From Verrucomicrobiota bacterium (GTDB taxonomy: Bacteria; Verrucomicrobiota; Kiritimatiellia; UBA8416; JAIOPI01), in NCBI GenBank assembly GCA_027620105.1, contig JAQCIA010000072.1, positions 1-8,494 on the forward strand: 8,494 bases of DNA, given 5' to 3'. Below are positions 1 through 5,873 of this stretch, piece after piece (within the stretch, counting starts at the first letter, position 1; every line of letters begins with the position of its first letter). Made by a program: the position numbers and the translations under genes. Under the pieces are notes generated by a model, which saw nothing but the letters and a program-made list of their open reading frames with translations, was not told the origin of the DNA and did no database searches.

Positions 1-894
1 CCCGCCGGCGTCAGCGCGGCCGCGCAGGAAGCCCTGCGCCCCGCACTGGCCCTGGTGGCACCGCTGCGCGGTTTCATCACCTGGTCTTCGAACCGCGACG
101 GCAACCACAACCTGTATCGCATGGCACTGCCCGACCTCACGATCACCCGCATCACCGACCATCCCCACCCCGAGAATATCGTGCGCCTGTCGCCGGACGG
201 CACGCGTGTGGCCTTCATGCGTTCGCAGGAACCTTGGGTCTCACTGCGCAATGACCTGCAGTGGGATGTGGTCGTGCGGGATCTCGCCAGCGGGGTGGAG
301 CGGGTCGTGGCGCAGGGCGGCCATGCGCCCTCGTGGGCAGCGGACGGCCAAAGCCTTGTGTTCATCCGCAACGGTTCGGCCGCCGTGATCCACCACCTGG
401 ACACCGGCATGGAAACGGAATTCTATCGTGCTTCCCCCGGCGTGCAGTTGCAAACCCCCGCGCTGGACAGCACGGCGTCGCGCCTCGCGGTGAGCGTGCG
501 CGGCCCCGGGCAATACACCGCCGTCATCGACTCCGATGGTTCCAAGTTAAAAATCGCGGGCGGCTGCCAGATCGCCTGGGGGCCAGACGACGCCTATCTG
601 TATCATGTCGACAAGGGCGGCCGCGACCGCAACGCCTTTTACCGCGCCGCGCCGGATGGCTCGGATCGGCGCTTCTGGCTCGATCTCCCGGAACCCAACA
701 GCCACGAATATTTTCCGCGCGTCTCGGCGGATGGCGCATGGATCGTCTTTGCTTCCGCCGCAAGCGGACACGAACACGACACGGAGGACTATGAACTCTT
801 CCTCTGGAAAATCGGCACGCCCGCGGAAGCCGCCGTGCAACTCACGTTCCACACCGGGAACGACAGCTGGCCGGATATTTACCTGGAGCGGTGA
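1..894 (+). CDS. PD40/TolB-like beta-propeller protein (5' end probably outside the window)
   Basis: This reads as the C-terminal part of a beta-propeller protein built from PD40 (WD40-like) repeats of the kind found in TolB. Repeat cores are visible as FITWSSNRDGNHNLYRM (about nt 73-123), VRLSPDGTRVAFMRS (181-225), PSWAADGQSLVFIRNG (about 328-375), IAWGPDDAYLYHV (about 571-609) and PRVSADGAWIVFAS (715-756). The protein closes with QLTFHTGNDSWPDIYLER. The S-x-DG-x-x-(I/V)-x-F pattern is the PD40 signature. The frame is open to the left edge. The first possible start, GTG at 55, has no purine-rich ribosome site in front of it and gives no signal peptide, although such propellers are often exported. 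I therefore treat the gene as 5'-truncated by the window; a start at 55 remains possible. Such propellers usually serve as protein-interaction scaffolds, and no catalytic motif is seen. It converges with the outer-membrane gene 21 bases downstream. Confidence 0.75.
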   Translation, partial: PAGVSAAAQEALRPALALVAPLRGFITWSSNRDGNHNLYRMALPDLTITRITDHPHPENIVRLSPDGTRVAFMRSQEPWVSLRNDLQWDVVVRDLASGVERVVAQGGHAPSWAADGQSLVFIRNGSAAVIHHLDTGMETEFYRASPGVQLQTPALDSTASRLAVSVRGPGQYTAVIDSDGSKLKIAGGCQIAWGPDDAYLYHVDKGGRDRNAFYRAAPDGSDRRFWLDLPEPNSHEYFPRVSADGAWIVFASAASGHEHDTEDYELFLWKIGTPAEAAVQLTFHTGNDSWPDIYLER

Positions 895-915
895 ACGGAC
901 GCCGCTCGCGCGACA

Positions 916-1704
916 TCAGAACGAGTACCGCACCCCCAGCCCCCAGGCCACATGCTCCAGCGTGAACTCGCCGGGAATCTGCCGTTCCTTCTTCCCGTTC
1001 ACATAGCGAACGAACGTCGCTTCGGTTGTGACTTCCATGTAGCGCAACATGGTGTCGACCGCCCAATGCTCCGTGATGAAATACGTAAACCCGCCCACCA
1101 GCACGATGCCCGTGTCGTCGTTCACATTCATGACGCGCGTGGTGCCGTCCGGCGAAAACGCCGCCCCGTCCGCCGCCGCGAATTCGGTCGGGTTCAGCCA
1201 CCCCTGCGCCCACCAGGCGTCCTCATCAAATTCGGCGCCCATGAACGCCAGGCCAATGCCGGCATAGGGCACGTAACGATCCTGGATGGGATAGCGCACC
1301 TGTGCGGTGAGAATTGGTCCCGCCATGCTGACCGTGCCGTCCGAAAAGCCCGCCGCCGTCCCGTGCGAACTGTTATAGACCCGGGCTTCAACCTTGTCGT
1401 AGGTCAACTCCACGACGAAGTAGGGATTGACCACAAAATTTGCGAACAGCTTGACCGGCGCCAGACTCTGTTCGGCCTCGAGACGGTTGAGATTCCCCAG
1501 GTACGTGTCGACTTGCAACGGATCATCCGGCCGGGAATCGTCGAGCAGATTCACCGTGGTCAGGCGTGTGCCCACTTCGATGTAGTTCTGCAAAAACGCC
1601 ACGATCGCATTTGGCTCGCGCTCCACCTGCGCCTGAGCCGGGATAGCGGGCAGACAGAGGCCAAGCGCTAAACAACCAACCGCCATGCGTAGCATCATCG
1701 TCAT
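916..1704 (-). CDS. Outer-membrane beta-barrel protein, OmpW-like
   Basis: This 262-residue protein has a clear Sec signal peptide: a short N-terminus with Arg6, a hydrophobic core (about 8-20) and an AQA cleavage site after residue 25. The mature part alternates polar and hydrophobic residues in strand-like blocks, for example KLFANFVVNPYFVVELTYDKV (about 85-105), YVPYAGIGLAFMGAEF (144-159), GIVLVGGFTYFITEHWAVDTM (about 199-219) and the last strand HVAWGLGVRYSF. The chain ends in Phe, the usual BAM-recognition signal of outer-membrane barrels. The VPYAGIGL and WAVDTMLRYMEV segments resemble OmpW-family strands, but the family assignment is less sure than the barrel call. The start at 1704 is supported by AAGGAG at 1715-1710, five bases upstream; Met3, Met4 and Met7 are less well placed. 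The gene appears monocistronic, with its own promoter at 1732-1760. Its role (small hydrophobic solute passage or a structural barrel) is inferred only. Confidence 0.75.
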   Translation of the reverse strand: MTMMLRMAVGCLALGLCLPAIPAQAQVEREPNAIVAFLQNYIEVGTRLTTVNLLDDSRPDDPLQVDTYLGNLNRLEAEQSLAPVKLFANFVVNPYFVVELTYDKVEARVYNSSHGTAAGFSDGTVSMAGPILTAQVRYPIQDRYVPYAGIGLAFMGAEFDEDAWWAQGWLNPTEFAAADGAAFSPDGTTRVMNVNDDTGIVLVGGFTYFITEHWAVDTMLRYMEVTTEATFVRYVNGKKERQIPGEFTLEHVAWGLGVRYSF

Positions 1705-1731
1705 CCAAACTCCTTTTCATGGTAAACCCAT

Positions 1732-1760
1732 ACTATAGGTTGCACGCCCCGCGTCAGCAA
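1732..1760 (-). promoter_or_regulatory. Sigma70-type promoter of the outer-membrane protein gene
   Basis: On the minus strand, TTGCTG (1760-1755) is followed after exactly 17 bases by TATAGT (1737-1732). The -10 box matches the consensus at five of six positions and the -35 at three. Transcription would start near 1725, leaving a leader of about 20 bases that carries the AAGGAG ribosome site at 1715-1710. Position, spacing and a strong ribosome site together make this the best promoter candidate in the window. Confidence 0.6.
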
Positions 1761-1876
1761 GAAGGCGTGCATCCGGCAACACGCCGTCAGGCCCGCTCGC
1801 CAGACCCAGAAATTGGATTGTTATGACTTGCCAGGATGCGTAGGATGCCGCCGCGTGTGGAAGTCAGAATAGGCAT

Positions 1877-1882
1877 GGGGAG
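1877..1882 (+). promoter_or_regulatory. Ribosome binding site that sets the start of the SGNH hydrolase
   Basis: GGGGAG lies seven bases before the ATG at 1890. The earlier in-frame ATG codons at 1836 and 1875 have no site of comparable quality. Only the 1890 start places the basic residues and the hydrophobic stretch where a lipoprotein signal peptide needs them. The site therefore favours 1890 over the longer reading. Confidence 0.55.
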
Positions 1883-1889
1883 TTTCAGC

Positions 1890-2534
1890 ATGATGCGTCG
1901 GATTGTTCGCTCGTTGCGGTGTGTGGCCCTGATTGCCAGTGTCTCGCTTTTTCTCGGATGCGAAGATGACAGCGGGGGCGACGATTCCGGTACTGATTTT
2001 GGTGACAATGATCGCAACGTCATTGTCGCCTTGGGCGACAGCATCACCCGCGGCTACGGCCTCTCGGGCGGGGAATCCTATCCCGCGCAGCTGGCTGGCA
2101 TGGAAGGCCGGCCCGTGATCAATAGCGGGTTGGATGGCGAGCACAGCTGGGGCGGGCGCGGACGCGTCAACGGGGTGCTCAGTCGCCACAAGCCAGGCTA
2201 TCTACTGGTGCTATACGGATCGAATGATGCCATCGCCGGTGAGTCCCCCCAGAGCACCGTCGAAAATCTGCGCGGCATTGTCCAGGCCGCGAAAGCCAAC
2301 AAGACCATCCCCATTCTCGCGACTGTCCCCACGGCCTACGACAGTCATGCCTTCATGGCGCCGCGCGTGGCGGCTTTGAATCCCCTGATCAAATCCATGG
2401 CATCGGAAGAAGGCGTGCGCGTGGCCGACGTGAACGGCGCGGTCAAAGATCGGTCGTTGTTCCTGGGAGACGGACTGCATCCCAATGCGGCCGGTGCCGG
2501 AAGACTCGCCAGCGCGTTCGGCGGCAAGCTGTAG
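1890..2534 (+). CDS. SGNH/GDSL-family hydrolase, predicted lipoprotein
   Basis: This 214-residue protein carries the four SGNH blocks in order. Block I is VALGDSITRGYG with the nucleophile Ser51; block II is NSGLDGEHS with Gly83; block III is YGSNDAI with Asn112; block V is GDGLHPN with Asp194 and His197. This arrangement resembles TesA-type esterases and lysophospholipases, and the length is typical of the single-domain family. The N-terminus (MMRRIVRSLR, then a hydrophobic run ending LFLGC) looks like a type II signal peptide with the lipidated Cys at residue 24. It is followed by an acidic, glycine-rich linker (EDDSGGDDSG) before the catalytic domain, so the enzyme is probably tethered to a membrane facing the periplasm. 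Phe at -3 of the lipobox is less usual but tolerated. The substrate (acyl ester, O-acetyl sugar or lysophospholipid) cannot be told. The gene is divergent from the outer-membrane protein gene and 44 bases upstream of the glycosyltransferase, which may be cotranscribed. Confidence 0.85.
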   Translation: MMRRIVRSLRCVALIASVSLFLGCEDDSGGDDSGTDFGDNDRNVIVALGDSITRGYGLSGGESYPAQLAGMEGRPVINSGLDGEHSWGGRGRVNGVLSRHKPGYLLVLYGSNDAIAGESPQSTVENLRGIVQAAKANKTIPILATVPTAYDSHAFMAPRVAALNPLIKSMASEEGVRVADVNGAVKDRSLFLGDGLHPNAAGAGRLASAFGGKL

Positions 2535-2578
2535 TTGCACCGGGTGATGCGCGCGCCCGGAACAGGTGGATCAGGCTC

Positions 2579-3292
2579 ATGCGCGTTTCCGTTGTAGTGC
2601 CGGTTTTCAACGAGGCCGACAACGTTCCTATCCTCGCGGAGGAACTGGCCGCCCTCCGCACCGCCATCCCCGAATTGGAAATCCTGTTTGTGGATGATGG
2701 CAGCCAGGATAACACCTGGAACCGCATCGAAGCGGCCGGACGAAAGCATCCCTGCATCCGTGGCATCCGTTGCCCCACCAACCGTGGACAGACCAACGCC
2801 ATGCTCACGGGCATGCGGGCCGCACAGGGCGAGGCCATCGCCCTGATAGACGGCGATCTGCAGAACGACCCCCAGGATATTCCACGGTTGCTCGCCGCCC
2901 TCGATGCGCAGTGCGATGCCGTTTGCGGCTTCCGCGCCAAGCGGCGCGACACCTGGTCCCGCCGCGCCGCATCACGCGTGGGCAACCGCATTCGCAACTG
3001 GGTCACCCACGACGGCGTGCGCGACACCGGGTGCACCCTCAAAGTCCTTCGCGCACCGCTCGTCTGGGACGTGCCGCCCGTCGATGGTGCGCACCGCTTT
3101 CTGCCGGCTTACTTTCGCCTGCACGGACGGCGCATCAAGGAAATGCCCGTCAACCATCGGCCGCGCCAGCACGGGCAGTCAAAGTACACGAACTGGAAAC
3201 GCCTGCCCCGCACGGCTTTCGACCTGATTGGCTTCATCTGGTACCGCAAGCGCGTGCTGCGGCGTCTCGGCGCTAAGCCCGGTACCGCGTGA
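2579..3292 (+). CDS. Family 2 glycosyltransferase, DPM1-like (polyprenyl-phosphate sugar transferase type)
   Basis: This 237-residue GT-A enzyme begins VSVVVPVFNE (residues 3-12). It has the nucleotide-binding DDGS (39-42) and the DGD metal-binding motif within LIDGDLQNDP (89-98). Further signatures are D149TGC, HRFLPAYF (172-179) and MPVNHRPRQHGQSKY (189-203). The last three are typical of the dolichol/undecaprenyl-phosphate mannose or glucose synthase branch, which moves a sugar from a nucleotide donor to a polyprenyl phosphate at the inner membrane. Unlike many members it has no pair of C-terminal membrane helices; only a short hydrophobic patch, AFDLIGFIWY (213-222), follows, so it is probably a peripheral membrane protein. 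The donor sugar cannot be read from the sequence. The start at 2579 fits the family N-terminus; the ribosome site (GGTGGATCAGG) is weak. The gene converges with the LAB_N gene 38 bases away, and GT2 enzymes of this branch often accompany LAB_N proteins. Confidence 0.88.
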   Translation: MRVSVVVPVFNEADNVPILAEELAALRTAIPELEILFVDDGSQDNTWNRIEAAGRKHPCIRGIRCPTNRGQTNAMLTGMRAAQGEAIALIDGDLQNDPQDIPRLLAALDAQCDAVCGFRAKRRDTWSRRAASRVGNRIRNWVTHDGVRDTGCTLKVLRAPLVWDVPPVDGAHRFLPAYFRLHGRRIKEMPVNHRPRQHGQSKYTNWKRLPRTAFDLIGFIWYRKRVLRRLGAKPGTA

Positions 3293-3330
3293 GTCTACGC
3301 TGCCGCCCTCGCGCCGCGCGGGCGTCAGGG

Positions 3331-3663
3331 TCACCCCCCGCCAGCCTCGGCCCGCTGCGTCTTGCGTAGAATCCGCAGGTTGCGGAAATACATGAGGGGC
3401 AGAAACGCGTATCCCAGAATCACCGGCAGTTTGTCCACGTGCAGCGCATATATCAGCGAGATAAGGCTGCCCCAAAAGCTCAGATGCCAGAAGATGGGTG
3501 GCACCACCAGCTTCTGCTGGCGCTCGGACTTGATCCACTGAATCAGAAAGCGCGAAGTGAATAGCGCGTTTCCGAACAACCCCACGTATGTCCACACGAT
3601 GGACTCCACATACAACCAGGGAACGTAGGGGCCCAGCACGGTTTCGAGAAACATGGAGTTCAT
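3331..3663 (-). CDS. Stand-alone LAB_N (lipid-A-biosynthesis N-terminal domain) membrane protein
   Basis: This is a 110-residue membrane protein with three likely membrane segments (about 22-43, 57-75 and 79-94). It shows the LAB_N signature: GNALFTSRFLIQWIKSE (31-47), then VVPPIFWHLSFWGS (53-66) and YFRNLRIL (92-99). The domain was named after an N-terminal extension of some LpxB proteins and also occurs alone, often beside polyprenyl-phosphate glycosyltransferases; its biochemical role is not settled. I chose the start at 3663 because its ATG overlaps the TGA of the upstream methyltransferase as ATGA, with GGGAGGG about 11 bases upstream. The frame is open 27 codons further upstream to 3744, but that stretch lies inside the methyltransferase gene and is not hydrophobic. 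Met4 (3654) is a minor alternative. Inference: a membrane partner in glycolipid transfer or modification. Confidence 0.82.
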   Translation of the reverse strand: MNSMFLETVLGPYVPWLYVESIVWTYVGLFGNALFTSRFLIQWIKSERQQKLVVPPIFWHLSFWGSLISLIYALHVDKLPVILGYAFLPLMYFRNLRILRKTQRAEAGGG

Positions 3664-4421
3664 GGCTGCGATTTCCCTCCCTGCCGCGTGGCCCGTACCA
3701 CAATGGGTGAGCCCCAGGTCCGCGTCATTCCCAGGCCTCGACACACGCCCTCACCGAAGGCCGCAAGCGGCTGACAGTTCAGAGCACGGTAGAATGCCAT
3801 TGGCAACAGAAGCTGGCGGGTCTCCCCATCCACGTGGAATCCCTGACGCACAAAAGCCTCGCGAATTTCCTGTGCCGCGAAGGCCTGCCAGTATCGCGTG
3901 TTGCCTTCCATCTTCTTCTTCGCTCCGAAAAGAGCCGGCGCAATCGCGTTCACCCCGCCGCGATTCGGAAAGTCGACGATCACGGTATCGGCCGCGACCC
4001 GGCACAGTTCCGCGATCAGCGCCTGCCATTCTTTGAAATGCGCGAGCATGCGCACGGACACGACCGCGTCAAACGCGCGGTCGGGAAAAGGCAGTGCGGC
4101 CGGTGGACTCACCACGAATGGACAGGTGCGCGTCACCGGACTGGCTTCCACGTGTGTGCGGCATTCGGCCGCGCTGCCGTGCACGGTCACGCGATACCCG
4201 GCGCGCACCAGTGGCTCCGCAAGCTGGTTGTGACCACCGCCCACATCCAGAATCGACGTTCCCCCGCCGGCGGGCATCAATCCCAGGACAGCCCGCGCCT
4301 GGACATCCAGAAACCAGGCTCCGGTTTTCCCCGCGAATCGCCGGGCATAGTCCGCGGACGCCGAATCGATATCCGGCACCTGCGCGTCACGTTCAGTCTG
4401 CTTGGAACCATCGGTCGGCAT
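3660..4421 (-). CDS. Class I SAM-dependent methyltransferase
   Basis: This 253-residue protein has a Rossmann-fold methyltransferase core. Motif I is SILDVGGGHNQLAEPL (56-71), the SAM-binding glycine loop. The VTVHGSAAE stretch (78-86) fits the second strand. LPFPDRAFDAVVSVRMLAHF (110-129) is the usual motif II/post-motif region of Methyltransf_11-type enzymes, and VIVDFPNRGG (147-156) follows. The part after 160 (KKKMEGNTRYWQAF, then EIREAFVRQGF) resembles the small-molecule methyltransferase C-terminus in which a basic loop precedes the last helices. No signal peptide or membrane segment is seen, so it should be cytosolic. The substrate cannot be assigned; the overlap with the LAB_N gene points to an envelope lipid, a quinone-like compound or a sugar-lipid. 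The start at 4421 is the only Met before motif I except Met49, but its ribosome site is weak. Confidence 0.82.
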   Translation of the reverse strand: MPTDGSKQTERDAQVPDIDSASADYARRFAGKTGAWFLDVQARAVLGLMPAGGGTSILDVGGGHNQLAEPLVRAGYRVTVHGSAAECRTHVEASPVTRTCPFVVSPPAALPFPDRAFDAVVSVRMLAHFKEWQALIAELCRVAADTVIVDFPNRGGVNAIAPALFGAKKKMEGNTRYWQAFAAQEIREAFVRQGFHVDGETRQLLLPMAFYRALNCQPLAAFGEGVCRGLGMTRTWGSPIVVRATRQGGKSQP

Positions 4422-4664
4422 TGAAGGCCCACACTACCATCCCGCACCGGAATCAATCAATGCGGGGACGCGCCACGTGGTGAGACTTTTCGGGTTTCGA
4501 TACGCCTGGAGGTCGCCCCACCGTGTGCGGCCATAATGCCTAAGAGCGGGCAATTTCAGGATGCCCATGGTAGCCCGGCATGCGCGCCCCGCCCCAATTG
4601 GCCCGCCCACTTTCTCACGCCCTTTGCCCCCCGTCAGTGATCGCCTTGCCTGCACGCCAGCTCG

Positions 4665-4696
4665 CATGGATCCCTGGCATGGATCCCTGGCATGGA
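4665..4696. repeat. 13-bp tandem repeat, two full copies plus a partial third
   Basis: The unit CATGGATCCCTGG occurs perfectly at 4665-4677 and 4678-4690, followed by CATGGA at 4691-4696. It lies in noncoding DNA. Such a short direct repeat is probably a replication-slippage product; no function is visible. Confidence 0.85.
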
Positions 4697-4764
4697 ACGC
4701 TTTTCCCTATACCTGCGATCGTTCACCTGGCACTTCTCACCCGACGCCAGTTCGTCCGAAAATC

Positions 4765-4793
4765 TTGGCGGACATCACACAATTGCGTAACAT
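4765..4793 (+). promoter_or_regulatory. Candidate sigma70-type promoter for the 48-residue membrane protein
   Basis: TTGGCG (4765-4770) and TAACAT (4788-4793) are separated by exactly 17 bases, and each matches the consensus at four of six positions. A start near 4800 would give a leader of about 70 bases before the GTG at 4871. The -35 box overlaps the right arm of a small inverted repeat (4754-4773). Confidence 0.35.
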
Positions 4794-4853
4794 GTGCGTA
4801 ATTCGATTTGGATGAACAGGGACTTGAGTCGGTAGACGCGCGCCGTATTGACG

Positions 4854-4859
4854 AGAGGA
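4854..4859 (+). promoter_or_regulatory. Ribosome binding site for the 48-residue protein
   Basis: AGAGGA lies 11 bases before the GTG at 4871. This is at the long end of the usual spacing but is the only purine-rich site nearby. The ATG at 4861 is too close to it and opens only a 12-codon frame. An in-frame TGA at 4862-4864 prevents an earlier start for the gene. Confidence 0.4.
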
Positions 4860-4870
4860 CATGAATTCCC

Positions 4871-5017
4871 GTGGCAGCACGTCGCCGATACGGTTTTAAG
4901 CGCTCCTACATGCGCCGCGCGTTCTGGCGTGCGAATGGATTGATCACCGCCATTCTCGGCCTTTGCGGGATGGGCCTCATCATCACCTGCGTGCGCTATT
5001 TCATGGCCATCGACTGA
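4871..5017 (+). CDS. Small single-pass membrane protein, 48 residues, unknown function
   Basis: A GTG-initiated frame encodes 48 residues. The first 20 are strongly basic (Arg4-6, Lys10, Arg11, Arg15, Arg16, Arg20). One hydrophobic helix follows, from about Leu24 to Val41 (LITAILGLCGMGLIITCV), and the protein ends RYFMAID. By the positive-inside rule the N-terminus should face the cytosol. Third codon positions are strongly G/C, as in the neighbouring genes, which supports real coding. A ribosome site (4854-4859) and a candidate promoter (4765-4793) lie upstream. Met14 (ATG at 4910) is an alternative start that would give 35 residues and lose half of the basic segment. Two cysteines (32 and 40) lie within the membrane segment. 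I do not recognise a family. The gene converges with panB 31 bases downstream and has no cotranscribed partner. Small proteins of this shape are often missed by gene callers. Confidence 0.55.
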   Translation: MAARRRYGFKRSYMRRAFWRANGLITAILGLCGMGLIITCVRYFMAID

Positions 5018-5048
5018 TGCCAGACGCCGCTGCGGACCACGCCCCGAC

Positions 5049-5843
5049 TCAGTACTCGTGTTCAGCGGCAGGAAATGCGCCGCCCTGCACGTCCTGCTTG
5101 TAGGCAGCAAACGCCGCAGCCATGCCTTTGCCCAACTCGGCATAGCGCTTGACGAATTTTGGTGTGAATCCGGAAAAAAGTCCCAGCACGTCGTGGCTCA
5201 CCAGGATTTGGCCGTCACAACCGGGCCCCGCCCCGATGCCAATGGTCGGCACCCCCACCGTTGCCGTGATCCCGGTCGCCACCGCCGAAGGCATGCATTC
5301 GAGCACGATCGCAAAAACTCCCGCCGCTTCCAGCGCGCGCGCATCCTCGAGGAGCAGTTCGGCCGCGCGGGCGTTGCGCCCCTCCACTTTGTAACCACCG
5401 ATTTCGCGCAGGCTCTGCGGCGTCAGGCCGATATGCCCCAACACAGGGATGCCGTTGCGCACGAGCGTTTCAATCAGCGGCTTGCGAAAAGCGCCCCCTT
5501 CGATTTTGACCGCGCCAGCGCGCGCATCCTTCACGAATCGCCCCGCGTTGGCCACCGCTTCGTCAACGGACGCCTGATACGACATGAAGGGCATGTCCGC
5601 CACCACCAACGCCTGCTTCACCCCCCGCACGACCGCGCGCGTGTGGTGCAGCATTTCGTCCATCGTCACCGGGAGCGTATCCGGGTACCCGAGCACCGTC
5701 ATCGCCAGCGAATCGCCCACCAGGATCAGCGGGATGCCGGCTTCGTCGAGCAGCCGCGCACTGGCGAAATCGAAGCCGGTCAGGCAAGGCAGTTTTTCCT
5801 TCCCTTTGGCGGCGCGAATCTTGGCGGCGGTCCAGGCGGTCAT
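5049..5843 (-). CDS. panB: 3-methyl-2-oxobutanoate hydroxymethyltransferase (ketopantoate synthase)
   Basis: PanB transfers a hydroxymethyl group from 5,10-methylenetetrahydrofolate to 3-methyl-2-oxobutanoate, giving ketopantoate, the first committed step of pantothenate and CoA synthesis in the cytosol. At 264 residues it has the family's full length. Metal ligands and active-site residues known from E. coli PanB are in place: Asp44 in LVGDSL (41-46), Asp83 in VADMPF (81-86), Lys113 and Glu115 in AVKIEGG (111-117), and the catalytic Glu182 in VLECMPS (180-186). The GIGAGPGCDGQILVSHD stretch (202-218) is also typical. The usual LTAYD near the N-terminus is LTGFD here, a mild change. The start at 5843 has a GAGGT site six bases upstream. 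It is the last gene of the lysA-dapA-dapB-folK-panB run, 30 bases after folK. No panC follows inside the window. Confidence 0.96.
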   Translation of the reverse strand: MTAWTAAKIRAAKGKEKLPCLTGFDFASARLLDEAGIPLILVGDSLAMTVLGYPDTLPVTMDEMLHHTRAVVRGVKQALVVADMPFMSYQASVDEAVANAGRFVKDARAGAVKIEGGAFRKPLIETLVRNGIPVLGHIGLTPQSLREIGGYKVEGRNARAAELLLEDARALEAAGVFAIVLECMPSAVATGITATVGVPTIGIGAGPGCDGQILVSHDVLGLFSGFTPKFVKRYAELGKGMAAAFAAYKQDVQGGAFPAAEHEY

Positions 5844-5873
5844 GGTTCGACCTCGTAATCGGCAGGCTGAAAT

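Larger units (their letters stand above)
4422..4870. other. Intergenic region of about 450 bases without a convincing gene
   Basis: Open frames here (for example minus 4434-4667 and plus 4561-4815) give proline/arginine-rich or otherwise low-complexity translations with no recognisable motif or good ribosome site. What can be seen is an 8-bp palindrome CCACGTGG (4473-4480), a 13-bp tandem repeat (4665-4696), a short inverted repeat GTCCG/CGGAC (4754-4758 with 4769-4773) without a T-tract, and a plausible promoter (4765-4793) leading into the small membrane protein gene. The promoter of the methyltransferase operon should also lie here, but I found no clean pair of boxes. Confidence 0.5.

Noticed and set aside
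952..1671. Plus-strand open frame of 239 codons opposite the outer-membrane protein gene
   Set aside because: The minus-strand frame has a signal peptide, barrel pattern, promoter and ribosome site; the plus frame has none of these.
3293..3330. GC-rich inverted repeat between the converging glycosyltransferase and LAB_N genes as a terminator
   Set aside because: The stem is only four pairs (3312-3315 with 3321-3324) and has no T-tract on either side.
4480..4560. T-loop-like GGTTTCGATAC suggesting a tRNA
   Set aside because: The flanks do not form a T-stem, and no acceptor or anticodon stem could be drawn.
4434..4667. Minus-strand frame of 77 codons in the intergenic region
   Set aside because: There is no recognisable domain, no ribosome site and no coding-like composition.
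4561..4815. Plus-strand frame of 84 codons in the intergenic region
   Set aside because: The translation is proline-rich and irregular, spans the 13-bp tandem repeat and has no supporting site.
4812..4835. Seven-codon open frame in the leader of the 48-residue gene
   Set aside because: It has no ribosome site and is short enough to arise by chance.
5058..5858. Long plus-strand open frame of 266 codons opposite panB
   Set aside because: It is antisense to a complete, confidently identified PanB and its composition is dominated by His/Arg, typical of a frame shadow.
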